A stretch of 64,000 nucleotides of DNA, from NCBI GenBank assembly GCA_902777835.1, contig CACYVC010000004.1, forward strand, positions 1 to 64,000. Reading direction: 5' to 3'. Positions 35,655-45,364 of the stretch are shown here, piece after piece (within the stretch, counting starts at the first letter, position 1; each line of letters starts with the position of its first letter). Position numbers and translations under genes: made by a program. The notes under the pieces were generated by a model. That model had not been told where the DNA came from. It worked only from the letters and a program-made list of their open reading frames with translations, and did not search any database. Origin of the DNA: an uncultured Bacteroidales bacterium (GTDB lineage Bacteria > Bacteroidota > Bacteroidia > Bacteroidales > Muribaculaceae).

Positions 35655-37631
35655 ATGAAAAAAATCCTATTAACAGCAATAATCGCATTGACTATGGCTA
35701 CAGCAGGTGCTCGCGACTACAACTTCAACGAGATGACCTATTCTCCCAAGGCCACTGAATTCTTGCTCAACACCAACGACGACGCACAAGGCGTGACATT
35801 GCGCATCTACGACGCCGGCAAAGACGGCAAGATGCTCAAAAAGGTGGAGATGAAACGTGACAAGAAAAACGCCGGCGAGTGGCATGCTACCATCAAGGGC
35901 GACCTCAAGGGACGTTTCTACACCTTCGACGTGAAATACAACGGCAAATATATGGGTGAGAACCCGGGCATCTTTGCCAAGGCAGTGGGTGTAAACGGCC
36001 GTCGTGGTGCAATCATCGACTTGGCTGAGACCAATCCCGAGGGATGGGAATATGGTCGCCACACCGATTTGATGCACATATATGACCACATCATTTACGA
36101 GATGCACCATCGCGACTTCTCGATTGACCCCTCGAGCGGACTTCAGCACAAGGGCAAGTATCTTGCGCTCACCGAGCCTAAAGCAATAGAGTATCTCAAA
36201 GACTTGGGAGTGAACACAATCCACATACTGCCTTCCTATGACTATGCCTCTATCGATGAGGAACGACTGGCCGACAACAACTACAATTGGGGTTATGACC
36301 CTGTGAACTACAACGTGCCCGAGGGCGGTTATTCCACCAACCCCTACGACCCCGCCACACGCATTCGCGAGTTCAAGCAGATGGTTCAAGCACTCCACAA
36401 TGCTGGTATTCAGGTGGTGCTTGATGTGGTATATAATCACACCTTCAGCATCGATGACGGCAATTTCCAGAAGACGTGCCCCGACACCTTCTACCGCAAG
36501 AATCCCGACGGCTCGTGGAGCAACGGTAGCGGCTGCGGCAATGAGACTGCCAGCGACCGTGACATCATGCGTGCCTACATGATGGCAAGCGTGAAATACT
36601 GGATGGAGGAATATGGAATTGATGGCTTCCGCTTCGACTTGATGGGTGTGCATGACATTGAAACAATGAACGCTATTGCCGATATGGTGCAAAAAACGTT
36701 TGAAGTTGACAATTATGGCATCCCCAGTTTTCCACCAAATGTGCTCCTATACGGCGAGGGGTGGAGCGCTGGCAGTTGCGCCTATCCTAATGAGAAGTTG
36801 GCAATGAAAGCCCACATCAAGCAAATGCCACGCATGGCAGCCTTTAGCGACGAAATGCGCGACGCGCTGCGAGGTCCCTGGGATGGTGACGACAAGGCTG
36901 CTTTCCTCGGCGGCGTACCAGGATATGAGGAGAGTCTTAAGTTTGGCATCGTGGGAGCAACTCGGCATCCACAGATTGATTACAGCAAGGTGAACTATAG
37001 CAAGGAGCCATATGCTAACAACCCCTTCCAAATGATAGCCTATGTGAGCTGCCACGATGATATGTGCCTTGTGGACCGCTTGAAAACGAGCATTCCCAAT
37101 CTCTCGGAGAAAGACCTGATCAAACTCGACTTGATGGCGCAGACTGCTGTTTTCACTTCTCAGGGCATACCTTTCATTCTCAGCGGCGAAGAAATGCTGC
37201 GCGACAAGAAGGGTGTGCACAACAGCTACAACAGCCCCGATAGCATCAACCACCTCGATTGGAACAACCTCAAGCGTTATCCGCAGGTTTACAACTACTA
37301 CAAAAATCTCATCGCCTTCCGCAAGAACCACATTGATGTGTTCTCTTTAGGAACCACAAATAAAGATCTTGCCAAGCATCTTGAGTTTCTGTCCGTTGAT
37401 GGTGATTGCTTGGTTGCATATCGCTACAAGGACTTGAAAGAACTTGGCGATAAGTGGAACAATATAATCGTGATTCTCAACGGCAACAAAGATAAGCGCA
37501 CGGTGAAGTTGCCCAAATCGACCTACACCATAGTGGGCGATGGCGATGTCATCAACGAGAACGGCATCTACACCCTCACTACCGACGAGATTGTTGCTCC
37601 ACCTCGCTCTGCAATCATCATGCACGACTAA
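35655..37631 (+). CDS. pulA: type I pullulanase (GH13 debranching enzyme)
   Basis: 658 residues with a signal peptide (to GARDY). A beta-sandwich N-domain leads into the GH13 barrel with the pullulanase signature YNWGYDP and regions LDVVYNHT, GFRFDLMG (nucleophile D328), YGEGWSAG (acid/base E368) and SCHDDM (D468). The usual N-terminal carbohydrate-binding modules are missing, giving a compact enzyme. It hydrolyses alpha-1,6 branches so that SusB and the amylases can finish the chain. It lies 23 bases after susB, clearly the same transcript. Confidence 0.95.
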   Translation: MKKILLTAIIALTMATAGARDYNFNEMTYSPKATEFLLNTNDDAQGVTLRIYDAGKDGKMLKKVEMKRDKKNAGEWHATIKGDLKGRFYTFDVKYNGKYMGENPGIFAKAVGVNGRRGAIIDLAETNPEGWEYGRHTDLMHIYDHIIYEMHHRDFSIDPSSGLQHKGKYLALTEPKAIEYLKDLGVNTIHILPSYDYASIDEERLADNNYNWGYDPVNYNVPEGGYSTNPYDPATRIREFKQMVQALHNAGIQVVLDVVYNHTFSIDDGNFQKTCPDTFYRKNPDGSWSNGSGCGNETASDRDIMRAYMMASVKYWMEEYGIDGFRFDLMGVHDIETMNAIADMVQKTFEVDNYGIPSFPPNVLLYGEGWSAGSCAYPNEKLAMKAHIKQMPRMAAFSDEMRDALRGPWDGDDKAAFLGGVPGYEESLKFGIVGATRHPQIDYSKVNYSKEPYANNPFQMIAYVSCHDDMCLVDRLKTSIPNLSEKDLIKLDLMAQTAVFTSQGIPFILSGEEMLRDKKGVHNSYNSPDSINHLDWNNLKRYPQVYNYYKNLIAFRKNHIDVFSLGTTNKDLAKHLEFLSVDGDCLVAYRYKDLKELGDKWNNIIVILNGNKDKRTVKLPKSTYTIVGDGDVINENGIYTLTTDEIVAPPRSAIIMHD

Positions 37632-37635
37632 TTTT

Positions 37636-37699
37636 TAGTTCACAGTTTATAGTTCACAGTTCATGGTTTTTCTAAACTCTTAACTCTCAACTAAAAACA
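37636..37699 (+). repeat. inverted pair of heptamer arrays between pulA and the SusA-like gene
   Basis: Units of AGTTCAC type (37636-37668) are followed by units of the opposite type (AACTCTT, CAACTAA; 37674-37699). Together they can form one long imperfect hairpin just before the next start codon. Confidence 0.65.
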
Positions 37700-37705
37700 A
37701 TTATA

Positions 37706-39616
37706 ATGAAAAAGATTCTTTTAATAGCTATAGTAGCTTTCACAGCAATAGGTGCCTGGGCTGTTCCCAGGATGCCTGATTTTAAAGTTGACCGCATTGA
37801 GCCTACCAATTGGTTTGTGGGCATGAAGGACCCCGCGGTGCAGCTCATGGTATATGGTGATAACGTGCGCAATGCCGAGGTGACAACTTCTTATGCAGGA
37901 GTGAAAATAGACTCGGTGGTGCGTCTCGACAGCCCTAACTACCTGCTTGTTTATCTCAACACCGCTGGCGCCCAGCCAGGCATCATGAAACTTAATTTTA
38001 TAATTGGCAAGTTGACTCAAGAGGTGAAATATGAGCTCAAGGCTCGAGAGATGAGCGGTGACCGTCGCATGGGATTCACTAATGCCGACGTACTCTATAT
38101 GCTCATGCCCGACCGCTTTGCCAACGGCAATCCCGCTAATGATCAAGTTAAGGGAATGCGCAGCCAGGTGTGCGACCGAAATAAGCCCAGCTACCGTCAC
38201 GGTGGCGACTTGGAGGGAATACGCCAGCATCTCGACTATCTCAACGACCTAGGAGTGACAGCTCTGTGGTTCACTCCAGTGCTTGAGAATGATTCGCCCG
38301 AGAGCCCCTGGAACGACACTTATCACGGATATGCCACCACCAACTACTACCGTGTGGACCCACGTTTCGGCACTAATGACGACTATCGTCATCTTGTCGA
38401 CGAAGCCCATAGCAAGGGCCTCAAGGTGGTAATGGACATGATTTTCAATCACTGCGGATTTGAGCATCCTTGGGTGGCCGATATGCCTAGCAACGACTGG
38501 TTCAACACCCACGAGTGGCTCAAGGAGTCGAAGGGCACAAGCGATACTCGCGGCACAAGTTTCTTGCGCACCAGTTACAAACTGGCTCCTGTGCTCGACC
38601 CCTACGCCAGCGAGTTTGACAAGAAGGAGACCGTTGAGGGCTGGTTCGTCTCTACCATGCCCGACCTCAACCAGAATAACCCTCATGTGATGAACTACCT
38701 CATCCAAAACAGCATCTGGTGGATTGAGACTGTTGGTATTGATGGCATTCGCATGGATACCTATCCATACGCTTTCGCTGGACCTATGGCACGCTGGATG
38801 AAGAGAATTGACGAGGAATATCCCAACTTCAACGTGGTGGGCGAGACTTGGTTTGAGCAACCGCCCTACACCGCCGCATGGCAGCGCGACAGCAAGATTG
38901 CTAAGGAGAACAGCTACCTCAAGACTGTGATGGACTTCTCGTTCTATGCCTGCATCGACTCGGCACGCGTTGAGAAGACCGATGATCAGTGGCGAGGTTT
39001 TAACCGCGTGTATAACAGCTTGGTGTTCGACTACCTATACCCTAACCCAAGCAGCGTGATGGCATTTATTGAGAATCACGACACCGACCGCTACCTCAAG
39101 GACGGCAAGGATGATCTCACCCTCAAACAAGCGCTGGCTCTGCTGCTCACCATCAACCGCATACCGCAGCTCTACTACGGCACCGAGGTGCTGATGAACG
39201 GCACGAAGCGCGTGACCGACGGTAATGTGCGCAAAGACTTCCCAGGCGGATTCCCCGGCGACACCCACAACGCTTTCACTTCGCAAGGACGCACTAAGGA
39301 GGAGAACGACATGTATAACTGGCTCCGCGCACTGCTCCATTGGCGCAAAGGACCAGGTAGCGACGTGATTACTAAGGGCAAGCAAACTCAGTTCCTGCCC
39401 CACAACGGCATTTATGTTGTGGCGCGTCAGTATGGCGGCAAAACTGTGATGACTATCGTCAACGGAACCAACGAAACTGCCACCATGCCCGTTAAGCGCT
39501 ATGCCGAGATTATCGGCAACGCAATGGTAGGCCGCGACATTCCCACCAGCAACCACGTCAGCCTCGTGAGCGACATCACTCTCACTCCACGACAGACTCT
39601 CATCCTTGAGTTCTAA
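37706..39616 (+). CDS. SusA-like GH13 alpha-amylase/neopullulanase
   Basis: 636 residues with a signal peptide (to GAWA). Residues about 25-115 are a cyclomaltodextrinase-type N-domain, as in SusA. The GH13 barrel shows MDMIFNHCG, GIRMDTYPY (nucleophile D351), VVGETWFEQ (acid/base E380) and FIENHDTDRY (D459), and a C-terminal beta-domain follows. SusA-type enzymes work in the periplasm on maltodextrins, cyclodextrins and pullulan. It is the fourth enzyme of the operon. A truncated copy of its 3' end lies at about 40297-40345. Confidence 0.93.
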   Translation: MKKILLIAIVAFTAIGAWAVPRMPDFKVDRIEPTNWFVGMKDPAVQLMVYGDNVRNAEVTTSYAGVKIDSVVRLDSPNYLLVYLNTAGAQPGIMKLNFIIGKLTQEVKYELKAREMSGDRRMGFTNADVLYMLMPDRFANGNPANDQVKGMRSQVCDRNKPSYRHGGDLEGIRQHLDYLNDLGVTALWFTPVLENDSPESPWNDTYHGYATTNYYRVDPRFGTNDDYRHLVDEAHSKGLKVVMDMIFNHCGFEHPWVADMPSNDWFNTHEWLKESKGTSDTRGTSFLRTSYKLAPVLDPYASEFDKKETVEGWFVSTMPDLNQNNPHVMNYLIQNSIWWIETVGIDGIRMDTYPYAFAGPMARWMKRIDEEYPNFNVVGETWFEQPPYTAAWQRDSKIAKENSYLKTVMDFSFYACIDSARVEKTDDQWRGFNRVYNSLVFDYLYPNPSSVMAFIENHDTDRYLKDGKDDLTLKQALALLLTINRIPQLYYGTEVLMNGTKRVTDGNVRKDFPGGFPGDTHNAFTSQGRTKEENDMYNWLRALLHWRKGPGSDVITKGKQTQFLPHNGIYVVARQYGGKTVMTIVNGTNETATMPVKRYAEIIGNAMVGRDIPTSNHVSLVSDITLTPRQTLILEF

Positions 39617-39681
39617 AACAAACTAGAAATAATAGAATTAATTCAATCATTAATACTAACAATTAAAAAAATTAATTTGAC

Positions 39682-40212
39682 ATGAAAAAGTATTTTCAAT
39701 TTGCCATCGTAGCTGTTGCTGCACTGCTGATGGTTTCCTGCGACAACAAAGACAAGAAATCTAGTGACAGTTCTTCATCCGAAGCACAAGAAGAAGAGGT
39801 TGCAAAGGGAACCACTTTTGAAGGCGAGAAATTCTCAATTGTTTATCCTGAGTTTCTCAAGGAAAGTTATAAGAGTGATATAGCCGTCAACGCTACCAAT
39901 GACGAAGAAGGTGTGAAGATGGATGCCACATTCAGCGAATTCCCTTGCACTCCCGAGGATTTCACTCAATACTATAACAATTATAAGGCACCTGAAATGT
40001 TCTCAGATTACAAATTTGAGGAGCCTCAGATTCAGGACAATATCATGATTTTCAAAGCTGTAAACGAGAAAGCAGGATTAGCAATGACCAATTTTGTCGT
40101 TTATCTCGATGAGAAAGCTGGTGTGGCTGGAAAGATGGAATATCCCATTGATAAAGCCAGTGAAATTGAGCCACTTGTTATGCCAATGGCTAAGAGCATT
40201 AAGAAGAAATAA
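39682..40212 (+). CDS. hypothetical lipoprotein at the end of the starch operon
   Basis: 176 residues. A lipobox (LLMVSC, Cys20) follows a hydrophobic signal. The mature start is Lys/Ser/Glu-rich, then a compact 130-residue domain with FEGEKFSIVYPEF, ATFSEFPCTPEDF and FVVYLDEKAGVAG. I do not recognise the family. It is 65 bases after the SusA-like gene with no promoter box, so it is probably co-transcribed with the starch enzymes and may assist them at the membrane. A strong terminator follows. Confidence 0.75.
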   Translation: MKKYFQFAIVAVAALLMVSCDNKDKKSSDSSSSEAQEEEVAKGTTFEGEKFSIVYPEFLKESYKSDIAVNATNDEEGVKMDATFSEFPCTPEDFTQYYNNYKAPEMFSDYKFEEPQIQDNIMIFKAVNEKAGLAMTNFVVYLDEKAGVAGKMEYPIDKASEIEPLVMPMAKSIKKK

Positions 40213-40234
40213 CTAATTCTTCTCATCATTTAAA

Positions 40235-40282
40235 AGCAGTCCCCCTCTCATGCTACCAGCATGGCAGGGGGGCTGATTCTTC
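40235..40282 (+). terminator. terminator at the end of the starch operon
   Basis: AGTCCCCCTCTCATGCT pairs with AGCATGGCAGGGGGGCT around a 3-base loop, then GATTCTT. Confidence 0.6.
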
Positions 40283-40296
40283 AGAGGTGGTCGGTA

Positions 40297-40345
40297 AGCT
40301 AGCATGTCAGCCTCGTGAACGACATCACCCTCACCCCAGAGTTCC
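40297..40345 (+). pseudogene. remnant of a SusA-like gene 3' end
   Basis: Bases here match the last part of the SusA-like gene (39556-39616): the CACGTCAGCCTCGTGAGCGA stretch there is CATGTCAGCCTCGTGAACGA here, then ACATCACxCTCACxCC in both. The frame reads HVSLVNDITLTP versus HVSLVSDITLTP. Stops lie just upstream and nothing else of the gene remains. It points to a lost or recombined amylase copy. Confidence 0.65.
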
Positions 40346-40374
40346 AAATACTAAAACTTATAATCACTAAAAAT

Positions 40375-40401
40375 GGGCGGTGCATCTTATTGCAGCCGCC
40401 C
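40375..40401 (-). terminator. minus-strand terminator of the GHL10 gene
   Basis: GGGCGGTGCA and TGCAGCCGCCC form a stem with one bulge; read on the minus strand it is followed by ATTTTTAG. It faces the plus-strand terminator of the starch operon. Confidence 0.65.
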
Positions 40402-40432
40402 AATTTTCATATCCTTTTTTTTGAATAGAAAC

Positions 40433-43042
40433 CTATTTACCCCCTAGCAGTATATTATATACCGCAGTCACGTCGGCAGCAGTAATGTTGCCCTCGCCAG
40501 TCTGGTCTCCGTTGACTATGTGGCTGCTGTCGTCATTAAGCAAGTAGTCGTAGAGAGCAGTCACATCGGCAGCAGTGACCTCGCCGTCACCGTTCACGTC
40601 ACCAAGAATCACCACAGGTGCTGTGCCACTGTTGTAAACAAAGGAAATAACCTCACCGTAGGTAGTATTGGCGGCTCCACTCTCAGTGTTGTAGCTAGCG
40701 CGGGCGCGAGCATAGTAGGTGGTGCCGTCAACCATGAGTTTGTTGTTCACCTTTATCTCTCCTGCAGGCAGCGTGGTGTGGTAAGCGAAGTCGCGAACAG
40801 TCTCCACAAAACGGGTGCGCCCCCACGTGGTGGCGCTAGTCGAAATCTCAATGGTATAAGAAACTGCAGCCTCTTGGCGGTCAACGGTAACATACTGGTC
40901 TCTGTAGAGCGTCCCGCCAGCAGTTGGGATGGCAAACGTCGGAGGAGTGGCTGTGAGATAGGCAGTCTTGAAGGTTACGGTACCTGTTTCACGATAGTTG
41001 CCATTGTCAATCATGTGCACACGCATATAATAATATGTTCCAGGCACGAGGGTGTATTTGGGAATATCAATTTCTCCTGTCGATGAAGTACCACTGAAGA
41101 CTATGTTGTTAAATGTGTCGTCGGTGGCAATCTCTAGAGTCGCCTCGGCATCAGAGCCGCCAGTGAGCCACTGAGCGGTGAATGAGGGATGGATATTGTC
41201 CTGATTGTTCCCAGGATAAATGATAGTAAACACCTGAGGTGCACACCAGCGAATCTCACTAACACCATCGCTGTAGCCCTCGGCACAGGCGCGTACACGC
41301 CAATAGTAGTTGCGTGGAAGGAACTCGCCAAAGGCGCTAGACAAGATGCTTGTATAGGTGGTGGTTTGTCGTTTGACATCGCTAAAGTCCTCGTTAGTCG
41401 CAAGCTCAATCATGTAACCTTGAGCGTTAGGAACGGCCTCCCAACTCATGGTGAATGGGTCTGGAACTAAGGCTCCGTTCTCAGGTGAGAGAAGCACTGG
41501 AGCGTCGAGCTGCTGGTCGGCAGGTGGGATAAGGAATGCTGGTTCAAATTCGTTGTCGGTGCGATCCACGGGACATACAGCATAGTAGTAGCCATACCGA
41601 ACATTTTCGGGAATGGTATAGCTAGTGGTGTAACTCACATCAAGAAGCATCTCGGCATCCTTGGTGAACTGTTCAGGCTCAACGCTGTTGGGCACGGCAT
41701 AGATGGAGTATTTGTAATTGTCAAAACCAGTCCATGAAAGCACATGATCGGTGCTAGTCAGGTTAGTCACCACGCCAGGGTCGGCACCGGGCTTCCAGGG
41801 CATTGAAGGTGGCAGAGCGGGGCGAGTAAACACCTTGCGCTTGAGGTAGGTGGCAAGTTCCTCGTGGTTGCCAGTGCGGTAGAGATACTTACAGCTATAG
41901 AAAATAGCACCTGGAGCATCGTCAAAGCTATAGTCGCGGTTGAGCTGCACCTCGTTGGCATATTCTTCATGCTGCAGTTCGGTACTCGTGCTTGTCATTC
42001 CCGAGATGGAATTGGACACAAATAGCTGACGGTCGAAGTAGTCACACACCTGGTTCCACCAGGGAACAATTTTGCTATAGTCGGCTGTTGCGCCTATCTT
42101 CCAATATACTTGTGGCGAGATGTAATCGATGGTTTTCTCGTTGAGCCAAGCCAATGGATCACTGTAGATGGTGTTGTATTGCCAGTCACTGCCTGCGGGG
42201 CAATGTGGCAAACCATAATTTGGTGCAGAGGTGCCTGCCACGCCAGCGGGCGAGATGCCAAAGCGTATGTCGGGGCGAGTTTCCTGAATCATGTTATAGA
42301 CGGCGCGCACCATGCGGTTGACATTGGCACGACGCCAGTCGCCGAATGTCATATCAACATTGCTGTCAAGCCACTCCTGGTAGTCACCAGCATCGCTACC
42401 ACCAGAAATACCATCGGGATAGAAATAGTCGTCGTAGAGAATTCCATCTACGTCATATTTTGTGATAATTTCTTGGCACACGTTCACAATGCGTTCAATG
42501 GTCTCGTCGCGAGCTGGATCGAGGACCACATAGCTGCCAGCACTTAGCAGCAGCCCCGATTGGCGTAACTCCATGTCTTGGGGGGTTCCTGCTGCATCCC
42601 ATTGCTCAATGCCGTTGCTGCTATAGCGATATGGGTTGATCCAAGCGTGGCATTCCATGCCGCGCTGGTGACACGCCTCAACTGCATAGGCCAAGGGGTC
42701 CCACGTGGGTACCTGGCCACGAGTACCAGTAAGATAACTTGACCAGGGCTCATAACTCGACTCATACATAGCGTCGCACATCGAGCGCACCTGGAAGTTG
42801 ATAGCGTTGAAATTGTTGTTCTTGAGCGAATCTAGCATGCGGTCGAGTTGAGCTTTCTGCTTTACTTCGGCGTTAGCGCCATAAGCTTGTGTCTCGGGCC
42901 AGTCGAGACACCACACAGTAGCCACCCATGCCGAGCGGAACTCGCGCTTGGGTACAGTGTAGGTGTAAGAAGCTGCCTGCATTGCCATGCCATACATAAG
43001 CACCAAAGCTATAAAAGCAGTAAAACGTGTAAATCTTTTCAT
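40433..43042 (-). CDS. GHL10 (family-10-like) glycoside hydrolase with dockerin-like C-terminus
   Basis: 869 residues with a signal peptide (to MQAASY). Residues about 30-400 are the GHL10/DUF187 barrel: opening EFRSAWVATVWCLDWP, then NAINFQVRS, HAWINPYR, GILYDDYFYP and FGISPAGV, with YISPQVYWKIG near the barrel end. Three fibronectin-like domains follow (for example PENGALVPDPFTMSWEAVPNA). The last about 57 residues are a dockerin-like module (DVNGDGEVTAAD, then a weaker loop DQTGEGNITAAD). Relatives act on cell-wall or other polysaccharides; the substrate is not clear. It carries its own promoter box at 43086-43093 and converges on the starch operon. Confidence 0.85.
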   Translation of the reverse strand: MKRFTRFTAFIALVLMYGMAMQAASYTYTVPKREFRSAWVATVWCLDWPETQAYGANAEVKQKAQLDRMLDSLKNNNFNAINFQVRSMCDAMYESSYEPWSSYLTGTRGQVPTWDPLAYAVEACHQRGMECHAWINPYRYSSNGIEQWDAAGTPQDMELRQSGLLLSAGSYVVLDPARDETIERIVNVCQEIITKYDVDGILYDDYFYPDGISGGSDAGDYQEWLDSNVDMTFGDWRRANVNRMVRAVYNMIQETRPDIRFGISPAGVAGTSAPNYGLPHCPAGSDWQYNTIYSDPLAWLNEKTIDYISPQVYWKIGATADYSKIVPWWNQVCDYFDRQLFVSNSISGMTSTSTELQHEEYANEVQLNRDYSFDDAPGAIFYSCKYLYRTGNHEELATYLKRKVFTRPALPPSMPWKPGADPGVVTNLTSTDHVLSWTGFDNYKYSIYAVPNSVEPEQFTKDAEMLLDVSYTTSYTIPENVRYGYYYAVCPVDRTDNEFEPAFLIPPADQQLDAPVLLSPENGALVPDPFTMSWEAVPNAQGYMIELATNEDFSDVKRQTTTYTSILSSAFGEFLPRNYYWRVRACAEGYSDGVSEIRWCAPQVFTIIYPGNNQDNIHPSFTAQWLTGGSDAEATLEIATDDTFNNIVFSGTSSTGEIDIPKYTLVPGTYYYMRVHMIDNGNYRETGTVTFKTAYLTATPPTFAIPTAGGTLYRDQYVTVDRQEAAVSYTIEISTSATTWGRTRFVETVRDFAYHTTLPAGEIKVNNKLMVDGTTYYARARASYNTESGAANTTYGEVISFVYNSGTAPVVILGDVNGDGEVTAADVTALYDYLLNDDSSHIVNGDQTGEGNITAADVTAVYNILLGGK

Positions 43043-43085
43043 TGAGTCTATGTAATTAATAGTTTATAATTCTGTTTAAAACCTA

Positions 43086-43093
43086 CAAATTTA
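43086..43093 (-). promoter_or_regulatory. -7 box of the GHL10 gene
   Basis: TAAATTTG on the minus strand, 43 bases before the start. Confidence 0.5.
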
Positions 43094-43136
43094 CACACTT
43101 TTTTTGAATATATAGTCAATTGTCTAAAAAAGCCAC

Positions 43137-43176
43137 AAAAAAAAGAGGCAAGCTCTTCAAAAAGCTCGCCTCTTTT
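43137..43176. terminator. terminator after the chitobiase-C/dockerin gene
   Basis: AAAAGAGGCAAGCT (43141-43154) pairs with AGCTCGCCTCTTTT (43163-43176) and has T runs on both sides; it ends the minus-strand gene at 43214. Confidence 0.8.
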
Positions 43177-43213
43177 TTAGAGGTTTTAGTCTTTATTACT
43201 TTTACCCTTAGAA

Positions 43214-45193
43214 TTATTTACTACCAAGCATTACGTTGTAAACTGAAGTAATGTCAGCAGCTGTGATCTCGCCATCACCGTTCTGGTCGCCATTCACTAG
43301 CGCGCTGTTGTCACTGTTGAGCATCCAGTTGTAGAGTGCGGTAACATCGGCAGCAGTAACCTCGCCGTCGCCGTTAACGTCGCCAGGAACAATAGCACCA
43401 CCAACCTTCTGGATAAGGTTAGGATAGAACTGGAGCTGCTCTACAGTGCCGTCGTTCTTCTTGTAGTAAGCAAGGAAGCCTTCTACATTGTACTCAGCAG
43501 TGAAGTCGAAGTCCTCAGCAATAGTAACCTCATTGAAGTTCAGGCGCATAATAATGTCACCAGTCTCATCAGCTAGAGTAAAGTTGCGAGTGTCGCCCTC
43601 GATTGCAGTGATTGTACAGTTCTCAATGCGCAGATATCTGTGAATCAAATCTTGGCTAATCTCCTCAATTGCGAGAGTCTCAGGCTCAACTGGAGTGCCA
43701 GCAGTTGCCTCGGTAAAGTAATCAGCCAGAGGAACCATCTCGGTCATGCCGTTGTACATGGTCCAGCTACCAGCGATGCCAGTGAGTTGGTCACCATTGT
43801 TGTAAGTGTTGTTGAGGTGGCCATAAACCAGCATGAAATCATCATTGTTGTCCTTAATGTAAAGCTGGTTGCCACTGTGGTAAACAGCAGTAACAGGATT
43901 GCTGAAGATAGCATTTACACCTTGCTCAAGACCGAGCAGGCCAGCAATGTTGTCAACATAGGTTGAGAGTGGGGTGTTGTCAACTACCTCAACAAGATAG
44001 AGCTGGAGGTTGTTTTGGTAAGAAGTTACAATACCAATCACATCATAAGCAATGCTGTGGTCGTTAGGAATAGCAACGCTAAACTGGTTGTAACCAGCGA
44101 TGGTTGCTGAGCCGTCAGCATTAGTCAGAGTAACGTTCTTGTTGTTTACCTCGCTGATGATAGCGTCTTTGAGGATAACATACTTCCACATTGGCTGAGA
44201 GCTGAAGTTGGCAAAAGTAATCTCCTCAGGATCAACAGTGGTTGTTGATGTTGCAGCAGCAAAGCCAGTGAGTGGAGATGCCATTTCAAGACCAGTGTTG
44301 TAGATAGTCTTCTTGCCAGCGAAACCTGCGGGAATCACATCACCATGGTTGTACTTTCCAACAACCTCGTCACCAAAGATGCACATGTAGCCAGTTGCAT
44401 CTCTAACATAAACATTCTTTCCATTGGCAAAGGTTACGTTAACTGGATTGTTGAACATTGCAACGGTGTTGTCATCAAGTGCTGCATAAGCTGCAATGTT
44501 GTCAACGCCTGGCAATGATTGAATAGTGTAAGTTGCACTTGCAACAGGGCTAGTCAAATCGTCTTTTGTTGCGATAGCCTTGATGGTAGTAGTCTGGTTA
44601 ACAGCGATTGGAGCGCTGTAAACGGTGCTAGCAGTTGTTGGGTCATTGCCATTGGTGGTGTAATAGATTGTTGCACCGTCGGCAGCACTAATCTCAACAT
44701 TTTGTGCGGTGTAGTAAGTACCACCAGCAGGGCTGAATGTTGGAGCAGAGAGAGATGGAGTCACATCACCATCGATAGTAACTGTTATCTTGGTAATGCG
44801 TACCTGTGCACCCGAAGCAACGAGGTTAATCTCGTTGGCAGCGCCAGTCCAAGTACCAATTTTGCCCTCATAGGTGTAGGCCTCATCACCAGTGAAGTTG
44901 CCAGGACCATACTGAGAAGTGCCATTGGCAGTACACTCAATCACAACCTTAGTGATAGTAGTTTCACTTGCCACAGTGAAAGTAGCGTTCTTGAACACGC
45001 GATACTGGTCGGTAAGGTTCCAGCGACCTTCGGTACAAGAAATGGTTACTCCACTCTTGGTAATTGACTCTGGTCCTGCATTATCGGCAGAGCCCCATTG
45101 ACCTTTGTCAACTGTAGCATCAAAAACAACATCGCCTGCAAATGCGCTAAAAGCACACATGCACACAAATAAGAGAGATAAAACTTTCTTCAT
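43214..45193 (-). CDS. secreted multidomain protein with chitobiase-C-like and dockerin-like domains
   Basis: 659 residues with a signal peptide (to SAFAG). An N-terminal beta-rich domain of about 120 residues is followed by a chitobiase-C-like domain (PTFSPAGGTYYTAQ, YYTTNGNDPTTAS; about 150-230). Then two similar domains (about 235-400 and 410-600, each with a VDNIA or AAYAAL-like start, an AxFxNPVxxxxxxG core and a later VLxxxxG-type strand) look like OB-type folds common in Bacteroidota exoproteins. The last about 57 residues are dockerin-like (DVNGDGEVTAAD, DQNGDGEITAAD). There is no catalytic domain, so it may bind or present ligands. Function unknown. Confidence 0.75.
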   Translation of the reverse strand: MKKVLSLLFVCMCAFSAFAGDVVFDATVDKGQWGSADNAGPESITKSGVTISCTEGRWNLTDQYRVFKNATFTVASETTITKVVIECTANGTSQYGPGNFTGDEAYTYEGKIGTWTGAANEINLVASGAQVRITKITVTIDGDVTPSLSAPTFSPAGGTYYTAQNVEISAADGATIYYTTNGNDPTTASTVYSAPIAVNQTTTIKAIATKDDLTSPVASATYTIQSLPGVDNIAAYAALDDNTVAMFNNPVNVTFANGKNVYVRDATGYMCIFGDEVVGKYNHGDVIPAGFAGKKTIYNTGLEMASPLTGFAAATSTTTVDPEEITFANFSSQPMWKYVILKDAIISEVNNKNVTLTNADGSATIAGYNQFSVAIPNDHSIAYDVIGIVTSYQNNLQLYLVEVVDNTPLSTYVDNIAGLLGLEQGVNAIFSNPVTAVYHSGNQLYIKDNNDDFMLVYGHLNNTYNNGDQLTGIAGSWTMYNGMTEMVPLADYFTEATAGTPVEPETLAIEEISQDLIHRYLRIENCTITAIEGDTRNFTLADETGDIIMRLNFNEVTIAEDFDFTAEYNVEGFLAYYKKNDGTVEQLQFYPNLIQKVGGAIVPGDVNGDGEVTAADVTALYNWMLNSDNSALVNGDQNGDGEITAADITSVYNVMLGSK

Positions 45194-45262
45194 AAAAAGC
45201 TAAAAGTTAAGTAGTTAATAAATATAATGAACTATTTTATTCACGCTAGTATATATTCTCGA

Positions 45263-45270
45263 CAAAGATA
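45263..45270 (-). promoter_or_regulatory. -7 box of the chitobiase-C/dockerin gene
   Basis: TATCTTTG on the minus strand, about 70 bases before the start. Confidence 0.5.
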
Positions 45271-45364
45271 GTCATTATTTTTAAATAATGAAAACGAAAA
45301 AGAGAAATATTTCCAAAAAAGTTTTTAGCACTTTTTTGGATAAATCAAACTTGTCGGAAGGCAA

